64,000 nt of DNA from Xanthostigma xanthostigma (Eukaryota > Arthropoda > Insecta > Raphidioptera > Raphidiidae), in NCBI GenBank assembly GCA_963575645.1, contig OY754468.1, positions 20,050,465 to 20,114,464 on the forward strand. Reading direction: 5' to 3'. Numbering within the stretch: the first letter of the stretch is position 1; every line of letters begins with the position of its first letter. The translations under genes were made by a program, and so were the position numbers. Below are positions 34,419 through 45,432 of the stretch, one piece after another. The notes under the pieces are model-generated. The model searched no databases. It was not told where the DNA came from and saw only the letters and a list, made by a program, of their open reading frames with translations.

Positions 34419-35053
34419 CACTCCAATCAATACGTGAGGAATGGTACTAGTTTAGGTCAAAATTAACTTTTAAAAATTTCACAATATTTTATCGTTTTGA
34501 GGTCCCCCGAATCCAAAAAACATATTTTTGGAAAAACTCTGTATGTCTGTTTATTTATGAATATAATACAGGTCAAATGGATGAGTGAATTGAAACCAAA
34601 TTGTGGGAAGGCGTTTGATACTCAAATATGCAGAGTCCTATTGTTTTTGGGGTAAATCGGCGCATGCGCAAAAAAGATATATGCTATAACGTTGTTTTTT
34701 TATATAATAATAGTATACTTATCATAACGGTTCATTATTATATTTAATTTTTCAAGAAAGTTCTGTTAAGACATTTTTTTATAATTTTGGAAATATTTTT
34801 AAAAAAATCAGCTGTTCTTTTGTTTGTAGATCTGTCAGAAGTAAATTAGCTAAGCATACATTGAATAATTTTTACACGACGTGAAACATATATTATATAG
34901 GTAGCCGCATGCCAAAGAATAGCAAATATCATATTTAAAACTAGATATTATCCGCGTCTCGATATCAGAAATTTGATTCTCTGTATTATACTATATCAGA
35001 TGTCAATATTTTTTGAGTTGGAATGGTCCCGTAGCTAAATTTCCTGATTTTTT
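34419..35053 (+). repeat. 650-bp dispersed element (ACCATTCCAAC termini), copy 1
   Basis: Shares 'GGTACTAGTTTAGGTCAAAA', 'CATATTTTTGGAAAAACTCT', 'GGCGCATGCGCA' and 'GTTGGAATGGTCCCGT' with the copies at 35997-36660 (reverse) and 50704-51353. The ends form a short inverted repeat GGGACCATTCCAAC. Confidence 0.65.
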
Positions 35054-35996
35054 TTAACAATACTTTTGGCACGACTGGTTCAATTTGAGTCTTGAGATTA
35101 AAAATGTAACGTAAGTTGTTAAAATGTTTTTATTTATATAGATTACTGATCATTGTCGTCTCGTATTTTACTCGTATTTTAGGTATACTTACTATAATTT
35201 TACAAAATTTTATTGTAAGGACCATATAAATTTTATTTAATTATTTTTACAAAAAAAAAAATAAAATTAGTTTTTTGGAATTATAGATTACATCAATATT
35301 TTTACGGAATTACAGAGCTTAGACAATTTAGGTAAAAGAACGATTTGATAATTTTTTGGAACCTGAAGAAGGTACAATTAGTGTTAATTAAACGTTGGCC
35401 ATTAAATAATTTAGCGCCTTAAATAAGCTTATCGTTTGTCTCCACAATAGAGCAGACAGCAAATAATTGTATGACACCCACCCATCTGTATTGATGCAAG
35501 GCCTGCTTCAGATAACAGCTAGTGTTCAAATATAATCCGATTATACCGCAGAAATGCTTACGGTTTCAATCAATTCAGTCCTACCAACTGCAATAATGTA
35601 AGCTTTGACAGATGAAATGTTGCTGATTGATACTATAGTAATAAGTTCATATTCAGAATTGATAAAAAATCGTGAACAATTATCTCAAAAGTTTTATAAG
35701 GTGATTATGATCAACAGACCTATTTGCATAAATATATTTCCACGACTTAGGCCACGTATGCCAAGAAAGCATGTTTTTTATATTTCTTTTACTGTCACTG
35801 CGTTACCTAGAGTAACAAAAGATGTATTTAAGTGACATACAAGGTTTGATCAGTGAAATTTAGACTGAAAGACGTGTATGTTAGGTATATATATAATCCA
35901 ACAAACGCAATAGTGCCAGAAGTGACGACCGTTTTTAAACTGGACCATACACCAAACACACCTAATATATTATGGTTCAAATCTATATTAAAAATT

Positions 35997-36660
35997 CCAG
36001 CCAATTGGGCGACGGGACCATTCCAGTTTCCAAAATGTTGACATTTGATTATAATAAAAAAAAAATTCTGATATCGCGTGAGGTGACGTGGGTAATGGCT
36101 AGTATTCAATATGATATTATAACTATTCATTGCCATGGTTACCTACATAGTATGTTCCACGTCATGTAAAAATTAATCAGAGCATGCCTAACTACTTTAT
36201 TTCTGACAGATCCATAAAACAAAAGAGCGGATGATTTTTTTTTTATTTTCAAAATATTTCCGAAACTATAAAGTTTAGAAAAAATTTTTTTTAACAAAAC
36301 TTTCTTGAAAAAATAAATAGAATAATAAGCCGTTATGAAAAGTATACCATTATTATATAAAAAATACCGTTTTAGCATATATCTCTTCTGCGCATACGCC
36401 GATTTTCCCCAAAAACAATAAGGCTCTTCATATTTGCATACCAAACATCCTCTCAAAATTTGGTTTCAATCCGCTCATCTGTTTGACCTGTATCGTGTTC
36501 ACAAACAAACAGACTAACATACTAACAGACGCACAGAGTTTTTCCAAAAATACGTTTTTTGGATTCAGGGGACCTCAAAACGGAAAGATATTGTAAAATT
36601 TTTGAAAAGTGATTTTTGACCTAAACTAGTACCATTTCCCACTTGTGGGTTGGAATGGTA
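35997..36660 (-). repeat. 650-bp dispersed element (ACCATTCCAAC termini), copy 2
   Basis: Reverse-oriented and close to the copy at 50704-51353 along its whole length, including 'GCCCAATTGGCTGGAATTTT' at the end. Short open frames in it are chance. Confidence 0.65.
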
Positions 36661-38596
36661 AAAAATGCATGCACATAAATGCACAGGATTTTAAGTAATA
36701 ACCCTTTACATAACCAATTCTATACGGGCGTCACTATCGTCAAAATTTATTTGTCGCGAAATAGAATAATTTTTGTGATCGCAGCCGACTTCGCACGGTT
36801 ATTTCATGCGGGCTATTTTCCCAATTAAGCTGACTTTCATCCATTGTCGACAGACAAATATTTTTAATATATTACTTTGCTTTCACTTATTCGCACATTA
36901 ATTACGAAATACTTGCGTGAGGCAATTCTACTTATTCAAAACGAATTTTTATTTTACTGAAGAAGGCCTTAAAGATCATTTTTAATATTAAGTCCCGTGA
37001 CACTTGCCGTAATAATTTCATTGACCAAAAATTGGTAAATCCGCCATCTATGTTTGGAACAATTATAACAGTTTTGATTCGTTTATTTGAACCCATAACG
37101 GCCTCATTTCTTCATAGTACTCTCAGTTCGGGACCCCGGTTTCGTTTGGGTTTCGTTTTCGAGGACGTATGGGCTGCAGCGATTTCTCCAGTTTTGATTC
37201 GCTTGGTCATTAATACAACGCAAGAAATAGGGACAATTTGACCTGCATCAGACATAATTTAGTTATAGCAGCACTAAAATACACAATCTTCTACTCGAAG
37301 AAATAAAAAATGTTAATAATTGTCAACAGTTTAAAAAACGACTTCTTAGATGTTAAATGTTTTTATAAAATTAATGAATTTTCTAACATGTAACCTTGTC
37401 TATGTAATTGACTTCTCCTGTACAATTTCTTGTCTTTGGAGCAATAAAGAATTATTATTATTTTATTAACAGAACTGATCGAATGCCGCTGTCATATTTT
37501 GAAGATTAGTAAAACACTTTTTGAACAACCCGTTTCAGAATTCGAATATCACATGCATTATTTCCGTATTGACCACACAGCTTCACGGCTTCTGCACAGC
37601 TTTTATTGGCCACAATGATTGCAACAACCAAAGCTATTACATTATAGCGACGATGTATTATCTGTCACATATCAAATATCGGAATACCGCAAAACAATTA
37701 TATTATACAGCCTTTGAATTGCCGGACACAACACTTTTTATTATCGTTACATAACAATTAGTTTTTATAGCTGTCATTTTTCTGTTTAGTTAACACAATT
37801 TAGGTTCTTTTGAAGAATAATTTCCGGTTCGAACTCGATGTAATATACTGAATGTTTCTGTAAAAAAGTAGTGTTGTGAAGGTTGGTTGGAGTGATATAG
37901 TCCGGACCATCGTTGCTTAAAACAGGAGTGAGTTTGCAGTTTTTGATAAAATTTGCTGTTTGGAGCCTATAAGTAAAGTTTTGAGATTTTTAGCTACGGC
38001 CAGGAATTACGTTGCCTCGAATGGTAGGATCTGGTTGATAATGATATTCACGCAACAGAAATAGATAAAAAATATTTTGAAAGGAAAATATTTATGCATT
38101 TATACAAAACTAGCGGCCTGTCGTGATTTCACCCGGGTGCGATAGATATAATTCTGCAAAATGTATTTCGTTTGTGGCCGGGCGCTAATGCAAGATTCCG
38201 ATTTCGCGCCCTCAAAATTTTGTTGGGTAATATAATATTTACAACCCGTTTTGACCCCATTAGGGGTTGAATTTAAAGAAACGCTGAAACAAGGGTTTGT
38301 TTATATTCAATGAAGAGTGCGTATGTTGAATTCAATGTCTCTCATTTTAACGATTTTTGAAATGTGGCCATTTTATCAGAAACCTTTTCACCCCCTTAGA
38401 ATTCGAATTTCAAAAAATTCCTTCTTAGCGGGTGCTTACGCCATAAAAGGAACCTACTGTCCAAATTTCAAGTTTATAGCTCAAGCGGTTTGACCTGAAC
38501 GTTGATGAATCAGTCAAGACAAACGATTTTATATTATAGAAGATGACGAGTCAATTAAGCAAGATCGATTTCAAGTTCTACGACACACAACTTATG
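36661..38596. other. No gene seen; RTE-like decayed repeat at about 38105-38540
   Basis: 'ACTAGCGGCCTGTCGTG' and the end 'TTTTATATTATAGAAGATGA' resemble RTE-type LINE 3' regions. The rest is AT-rich without recognised features. Confidence 0.35.
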
Positions 38597-39020
38597 CTGG
38601 GTTGCAGAAAGGGTTGTCAAAAAATCTGATTTGGCGATGATCTTAAATTGTGAACATGCATATTTCTCCATATGAAAAGCATAGTAGAGTTTTAAATTAA
38701 TCTTGCTCGAAATATAATTAATTGATCGATTGAAACGATATTTTTCTTAAAGAATGTATTTATGTATTTAGCATCGTTTTCTGTAGAGTTTCCACTTTGA
38801 AACAACGTTTTTCCACGCATTTTCATCAAAATTTATCTTGAAAAGCGCTCTTTTTCTATGTAGAACAATCACTTTTACTACAATCTAATACTCTAGAGTC
38901 TAGATGACAGGGAGTTTGAATACATTAGACAGCATCTCATGTATGAAAACTGTAATAATAGGATCACAATCTAAAATCATCGTCAAATCAAATTTTTTGA
39001 CAATCCTTTCTGCAACTCAG
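38597..39020. repeat. Inverted-repeat element (GGTTGCAGAAAG), copy 2
   Basis: Left 'CTGGGTTGCAGAAAGGGTTG' and 'AAAAAATCTGATTTG'; right 'CAAATCAAATTTTTTGACAA' and 'TTTCTGCAACTCAG'. The interior matches 23844-24240. Confidence 0.65.
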
Positions 39021-39529
39021 CTAGAGTTTCCGACAGTGTGTTGTGCAATTCGAAAAAATAAGTGTTGCATTTACAATTGTTAGCTTTGTGCTATTAAAAT
39101 ATAATCTCAGGTGTTGAGCGTCTATAATCTACATTCTCTCTCTCTCTGTCTTGCACTGCTTAAGTGCATTTGTGTGTCGGATTGGCAAATGAACTGATTT
39201 AAATAGTGAATAAGGACGCATTAGTCATAGAACAGTTGATAGAATTATGTATTTGTAAATTAGAGATATTAGTTATTCATGCGCCAGTGAGTGTGGCCGG
39301 TGCTGGTCATCTACATAAATGTACTTGTTACATGTTAACTCGATGCATTATGCATTGAAACACCTAATTTTCCAACTTGGTATCAATGTGTGTGTGTATG
39401 TGCGGCAGGTATCGTCTATATCTGTTGGCATGAGACAAAATCGCTTATTATGAATTTTTAATAGTTTCTAGGGTTTCGTACCAAAATAGTAAAAATGAAA
39501 CATGTCTTATATACTAAGACAGAGACTGT

Positions 39530-39932
39530 ATAGAAGTTTATTTCTAATGGAACAGTGTGGCCGGAAATTTTAGTTTTCTTGTTTCTGCATAGATGGCAGA
39601 ACGGTCGAGGTTTAGTGTCACTGTACAGAGGTGGGGGACGTATATTTCCTTCTCTCATCTTCAGAAGTAAATTTGAGCATTTATCTAAACACCATAGAAA
39701 ATAAATATAAGAAATTCATCAATTTCAGTCGATTTTTTTTAATTAATAAGAATTAATGAAAAATGCAATGATTAAGGTGTGAAGCTGAAATTATTAATTA
39801 TCGCCACCTAGCGTTGCGGTTCTAAAGCTTGAGTGCGCCGTATCGTCATCTTGACAATTGGGGTGGGAACTACGCTTTGGGATGATCGCCAAATACTCGT
39901 ATAACACAGGATTGAACTTCTATACAGTCTCT
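39530..39932. repeat. Element bounded by inverted AGACTGTATAGAAGTT
   Basis: AGACTGTATAGAAGTT on the left and 'GAACTTCTATACAGTCT' on the right. The interior has 'CGCCACCTAGCG' but no protein-like frame. Confidence 0.5.
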
Positions 39933-40221
39933 CTTCTCAATAGTAAATATAGTGAGATTTCGTTGTCTGGCCTTCTTCGATGACAGGCTTGAAATTCCTA
40001 AACTGTGAGTCGTAGAAACTTGAAATCTAGCACGGATATTATATAGAGTGAGGTCCTTTGTCGCTAATACAAAATTAAAAAAAAAAAAACATTTATACTA
40101 AGCAGCATATCATATGAAGAGGCTCAAGGCAAAAACAATATTAATAAGTGAGTCAATGTATTTTTACACTACATACTTTAGAAGTAAAACTGGTACAGTG
40201 AACAGTTGTAAAAAAATAATA

Positions 40222-40296
40222 ATAGCACCGACCGCCGGAATCGAACCTATGACCTTTAGGTTACTAAGCAAATGTTCTATCTCGCCGTCAACTTTT
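40222..40296 (-). repeat. tRNA-like sequence with perfect B box
   Basis: On the minus strand GGTTCGATTCC (40247-40237) is a perfect Pol III B box. It is preceded by 'GGCGAGATAGAACATTTGC' and 'CTAAAGGTCATA' and followed by 'GGCGGTCGGTG'. The anticodon arm does not pair well, so I read it as a SINE head or tRNA relic, not a working tRNA. Confidence 0.45.
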
Positions 40297-40602
40297 AGCA
40301 GCCGGTTTTTATATACGTACATTTCGACACGTTCGTTACATTTTCAATCTCGAGAATCAATCATTTTACCCTACCGCGCCAAAAGTGTTACTTCAAAAAA
40401 AATTTTAACGAAATTTTTGAAGGTTGACTTATCAAAATGTACCAAAAAAATCAGACATCTAGGAGGCTGGTAAATATTACAGGAAAATAGCGACGGTCAA
40501 ATTTTCTTGTTTTTGAGATTCAGCGCAAAATAAAATTATTATGGTAGTGATGTGTCGTTCATGAATGATTAATTAAATTATTCCCTCTAGAATACTGTAA
40601 AC

Positions 40603-40900
40603 CAGGGGTGTCAGACTGATTTTTCTAAAGAGCCACATAAGATTTGGGGTGTGTTAGCGGGCCAGACTCTAAATTAAAAACTAAAACACATACTAAATTA
40701 AAATTTTTATTTATTTAGTTCAAATCAATTTTCTTATAAAGGTAACAAAAAGAGTAAACTATCTTGAGCTTGAGGATCCAGCAATTTTAAAAATACACAG
40801 TGGCATCGAATGCCGTCTAAAATTTTCACTGGATAGATTCTGGTCGCGGGCCGTATTGAGATGGCTTTAGGGCCAATAGAGGCCAACTTGGAGCTCTCTT
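40603..40900 (+). mobile_element. Partial hAT-type element (CAGGGGTGTCA)
   Basis: CAGGGGTGTCAGACTGATTT with 'GAGCCACATAAG', 'GCGGGCCAGACTC' and 'GTCGCGGGCCGTATTGAGA' is typical of this hAT MITE class. The matching right end was not found. Confidence 0.45.
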
Positions 40901-41487
40901 CGGATCAAGCTCTCTTGCCTCATGGATGTTTTGTGATGTCATTTAATTTAGCTTGATCGATGTAACTAAGGCGCTAATGATCTTGTCGAGCATCTATAAT
41001 TTCCAATATATATTAATAAATGTGACATAGCTAGTTTTGCCTTATGACCGCAGATATAGTGCATATAGGTTCAGTTCCTAACTACAAATATACATTGTTA
41101 GGTGCACAGAGAACACCGGGGAATACCCGACACACATAGGTGCAGTGGTGGAAACATCTACAATTTATCACTCTGTCACACGTCACAAAGCTACGGGGAG
41201 CCGGAGCTATACAGCTCGTGCAGAGGTAGGTACATGCTAATTCACTCTTGCCTGCATAATATGTAAATTTAGTGTAGTTGGTGCCTTTCTCTGTATGGGT
41301 ATAGTTCACCTGGATTTATATGTTGCAAAATGCATTGTGGGTACGTGGTGTATCCGAAATGTACCGGGACTTTTTTTGCATCGAGTGAACCATAACAATC
41401 GAATTAAAGCAGCGTGTCGTTTACCAATAGCATTCATTTCATGAGTATAGTTTATTGTATGCTTTTTTTGTAATCACCGCCATACAG

Positions 41488-41850
41488 CGCCATCCGTTGG
41501 ACGTTAAAGCAACACTCGTTGTACTAAATATTTTACCGCGACAAGACGCCATCTATTGAACGTTAAAGCAACACTCGTTAATGTTATACTAAATATTTTA
41601 TCACAACGGAATGCCGTCTCTTGGACGTTAAAGCAACACTCATTATACTAAATATTTTATCGCAACGAGAGCGCCGTCGGTTGAACGTTGAAGCAACACT
41701 CGTTATACTAAATATTTTATCGCAACGAGAGCGCCATCTGTTGAACTTTAAAGAAACACTCGCTATACTAAATATTTTATCGCAACGGGACGCTATCTAT
41801 TGGAGATTAAAGCAACACTCGTTAAATATTTTTTCGCAACGGGGCGTTAT
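41488..41850. repeat. Minisatellite, about 60-bp unit, six copies
   Basis: Units carry 'GCCATCTRTTGAACGTTAAA', 'GCAACACTCGTTATACTAAA' and 'TATTTTATCGCAACG'. Lengths vary between 59 and 66 bp. One and a half related units occur at 58965-59040. The long frame across it is a by-product of the repeat. Confidence 0.8.
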
Positions 41851-42925
41851 TTCATAAAAAACAAATCTAAAGGCAGTCTAAACCAAGCAAGATGAACCAA
41901 AAAGTACCCAAAAAATCCTATTCTGCCGAGCCAAAAAAAAATCAATTCTTTTCCACTATTCAATATTCATCTCATCTCCGCTCGCATTGCCAGCCGATAG
42001 CTGTCTGACCTTCAGACCAGATCGCGACCGTATCTTACATCAACGTACTCTCTTGAGCGCATCCCAGTCGACTAGCCTTCTCGCTCGCACTCATTCACTA
42101 GAGTTAATTTCGTTTTCAAACTTGATTTGAATTGTCGTATGGTGCTCGTCAATGCGACAGTGCACAATGTCAGAATTAGATTTTTTATAGCATAGGCTCG
42201 ATATAAAAGTTTAATTAAGGAGCCACCAATTGTGAACCGTTACAGTACATGGAAAGAGATGTTATCTATAATGCTGTTGTCATGATACAAGTCTAAAGAA
42301 CCATTAGGCGTGATTCGACTACAGACAACCAATCAGCTGAAGCTGCCTAGCGTGATTATTTTATTTTCAAAATTACATTGAAAAATACATACTTTTGGGA
42401 ATTTTTTCTTATAGAAAAAGATTCCGAAAAATTCTCAAAAAAATTATTTTATTATCTGTTTGCAACGTAGATTTCAACCCTTAGAATATTTGAACGATTC
42501 TTTTTAAAATGTTTCGTTGCCTACTTTGGTCTACACCGAGTTGTTAGATGAAATCCGATTCATATTTTTATTGCATGTTCGTTTATTCGCTTTGAACTTA
42601 AAATGGTAAAAATGTATACCAACTGTTAAAAAAAGTGATTTTTTTGATCAGCCGATACAATCAATAAGCAATTGCTGTGTAAATGACTAAGTAATACAGA
42701 TGGTGTTACCGATCCACTTTAGATTGAGCGGTTCACAATCTCGTACTGACCTTATAAGTTTATAAAGTAGTGTGTAGCTTTGAAAATAACACCACATATA
42801 AAGTGCACACTGAATTAATTGCATTTGCATACGTTCCTTAATTAAAAACGATTTCATTAAGAACGAATAAAACCATAGGGTCTTCGAACTAATTTACTTG
42901 TCACATTGAGCGTGTAGCGATGTCG
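41851..42925. other. No gene seen
   Basis: Mixed unique sequence, with a slightly less AT-rich patch at 41980-42100. No recognisable protein or element. Confidence 0.35.
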
Positions 42926-43190
42926 TTTTTGACGTGAAAACGTCTATTCGCTTGTTAAGTACGGTGACAGCCGATTGCTCTTTTTTGTGTCACCAAATAT
43001 ACCCTTAGATGTCAATTGCTAATAACTACGGGACTAACAACTGCCTTAACAATGGTTGAGTCCACAACGGGTAGATCTTGTCTTTACGAGTTCGTCACGC
43101 CCGATTTGTTTTGCCTGTGACGTCATCGCACGAGTGTAGACGCATGCGCGTGATAGTCACGAATTAGCTTTGTGTAAAACTTAAAATTAA
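42926..43190 (+). repeat. Dispersed repeat with CRE-like and GCATGCGCG core, copy 2
   Basis: Aligns with 6841-7110. Here the core reads TGACGTCATCGCACGAG, then 'GACGCATGCGCGTGAT'. Confidence 0.6.
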
Positions 43191-43294
43191 TGTGAACTCG
43201 TTTAGATAAGACGTTGATTCTGGTATCATTTTAAAGAGCTCACGGAGCACTACTAGGAGCTAAAGTGAAACAATAAAAATAGTCGCCGGAATAT

Positions 43295-43540
43295 AAGTGA
43301 AAATTGATATTAAATTGAAAATTACACAATAGTTAAACATATCGTCGCATATGATTCGCAAATATGTTCGGAATTATAAAAAAACGCAGTCAGCGGAAAG
43401 CTCGCATCGAGAAGAATGCGCGTAGCCTAAAAAGTCGTGTGCCGAATGAAAGCGAGAGCTACGGAAGCGTCGAAAAGGGAACAAAAAAAACCCAAACAGC
43501 AGTATACTCGAACACTTATAAAAATGCAAGTATGAGAACT
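43295..43540 (+). repeat. Dispersed repeat shared with 48785-49025
   Basis: 'AGTGAAAATTGATATTAAAT', 'GATTCGCAAATATGTT' and 'GGCGGAAAGCTCGCATCGAG'-like stretches are found in reverse at 48785-49025. The frames crossing both are therefore repeat-derived. Confidence 0.6.
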
Positions 43541-43739
43541 CTCGCATACAGCACGGTACGACCGCTAGACTATCAGATATAGACACAGTATATGGTAGAG
43601 TTCGGGTAATTCATCTGAACTTATTGCAATTATAAGCACTTAGTTGGTAAACTGATCGTGACTTATGTCGATGTATATGGGGACAAGAGTTTTCGAACAG
43701 CAAAGCGGGAAAAATCTTCGAGGCTCGATTCCCGTGTTG

Positions 43740-43815
43740 GATGAACTAATATACAAGTTTGTACGGAACCCTCGGTGCGCGAGTTCGACTCGCATTTGGC
43801 CGGTTTTTTTATCAT
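43740..43815 (+). repeat. 3' end of a lepidopteran interspersed repeat
   Basis: 'ACGGAACCCTCGGTGCGCGA', 'GTTCGACTCGCATTTGG' and 'CCGGTTTTTTT' together are a repeat terminus common in moth and butterfly genomes, from memory. Confidence 0.5.
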
Positions 43816-44500
43816 AGAGAAAGATTAAAATTATTGTCGCTCGAATAATGTTTTTGGAATTATTCATACTTTTTTAAAGCTGAAATCAGAGAATATTTAG
43901 ATAAACAATAACAGATTGGCATTAATTCTAGCTGTGATGTACTGATATATGAAACTTGTTTGTTTTCATCACAAATGAAACAGCATTCATAAATTTTTAT
44001 GGACTATGAAAAATCGTTCATTGGAGACAAATGAAATGTAGTGTAGTTACAGTGAAATGCAATGGCGATTTTTATTGTATTGTTTCGTATATCGAGTGAT
44101 TCATAAATAATTAGAATCACCCGTTTTTATGCTACGATTTTCTAACGAATTTTCTTATGAAAAATTTCGTCGTAAAACGTTACTAGCTTCTGAGTTTATA
44201 GTATTCAAAAATTCTACTTCTTCCCAATCATCATATTACACAATGTATTTCATTTAAGAATACACGAGTGCGTGCAACCTTTACGCGCGGTTGATGTAAA
44301 ACTTTTTAATTTGTTTTTACCACTCTCACTTTTTGGGAAATATTCACTCAGAAATTAAATCATTTGTAAATTTACGTCGACTCTGCTTGTTGGTTCTAGC
44401 TATGTTTCCTACAGATGCGTTTTGATGCCGCCATCTGTCAGTCGATGCCTTCAAATTGCGGAAACTGCGATTTCTGTCGTCCAAAAAAAGATCCGAGTTA

Positions 44501-44957
44501 TGGCTAGTTTACACAGTGCGAGCTAGCGTACGAGTCAGCCTGCCGAGTAGCTGCACTGCAGTAACTCGTACTGTTTGGACGTCACTTACGAGTAACTCGC
44601 ACGTGCGAGTTAGACAGTAGCTTGCATCCGAGTTACTTCAACATTTTTTGTTTTCACTCGCATGCTCGCCCGCCAGCAACTCGTACATGACAGCAGCTCG
44701 GCCGTCGCTCGCATCGTTTGGACGCGTTCGGCAGTAGTTCGCCAGTGAGAGCGGGATAGTCTACCGAGCGGAACCCGGTTTTGTGCTGCGTTTTTTTTAT
44801 AACACGTTCACTCGACATCGTGGCAACTCGCAAGACTGGACAGCAGCTACTCGTATCGTGTAGACAGCAAAGGCGAGCCGAGCTACTGGCGTACGAGTAG
44901 ACAAGCCGAGTAGCTGTCTACTGTCTGGTCAGCAGCTTGCACTGTGTAAACTAGCCA
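44501..44957. mobile_element. Harbinger-type MITE, GC-rich, with TTA target duplication
   Basis: Terminal repeats TGGCTAGTTTACACAGTGC and 'GCACTGTGTAAACTAGCCA' are exact inverse copies. TTA flanks at 44498-44500 and 44958-44960. The 457-bp interior is far more GC-rich than the window and packed with 'GAGTAGCTG', 'ACTCGTAC' and 'AGCAGCTACTCG' variants in both orientations. Confidence 0.85.
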
Positions 44958-45099
44958 TTACTCTCAGGGCTGTAAGTAGGTATATATCATTGACTTCACA
45001 AACCTGTAAAGTAAAATGATACATACCCTATTTTATAGATAGCTACTAATGACGTAACGAATTTTTACATTCGCATTAATATTCGCATATTGCTTTACT

Positions 45100-45432
45100 A
45101 GCGGTCCCGTCCTGTTTCACACGAATGGGGGGAAGGACATGAGTACTCGCGTTCATCTTAGTTTACCGAGATGAATGTTGTGTCCAAATTTCATGATGAT
45201 CGGAGTTACCGCTCAAAAGTTTTTGTCGGACGGGCAAATATATTTTACAACATTTTTCATTGATGCTCCGCTCATATTGGTTGTAGCGTGATATTATATA
45301 ACCTATAGAGAAATCCTCGATAAATAGGCTATCCAACAAAAAAAACTTCAATTTTAACCAGTAGTTCATGAAATTAGCGCGTTCAACGAAACAAACAAAA
45401 AACTCTTCGGCTTTATATATTAGTATAGATAA
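45100..45432 (+). repeat. RTE-like LINE 3' region
   Basis: Opens 'CTAGCGGTCCCGTCC' and closes 'ACTCTTCGGCTTTATATATT' then 'AGTATAGATAAGATA', a layout I know from RTE-type 3' ends in insects. It is non-coding. Confidence 0.5.

Noticed and set aside
41488..41850. Possible CRISPR-like array
   Set aside because: The whole 60-bp unit is repeated with drift and variable length; there are no constant repeats separating unique spacers, and the genome is eukaryotic.
41621..41857. 78-codon repetitive frame
   Set aside because: It is read through the 60-bp minisatellite; the protein repeats only reflect the DNA repeats.
43364..43582. 72-codon basic frame on the plus strand
   Set aside because: The DNA is a dispersed repeat also present in reverse at 48785-49025, where the frame is not kept.
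43740..43815. tRNA-like 'GAGTTCGACTCGC'
   Set aside because: The word resembles a T arm, but the rest of a cloverleaf is absent and the sequence matches a known repeat terminus.
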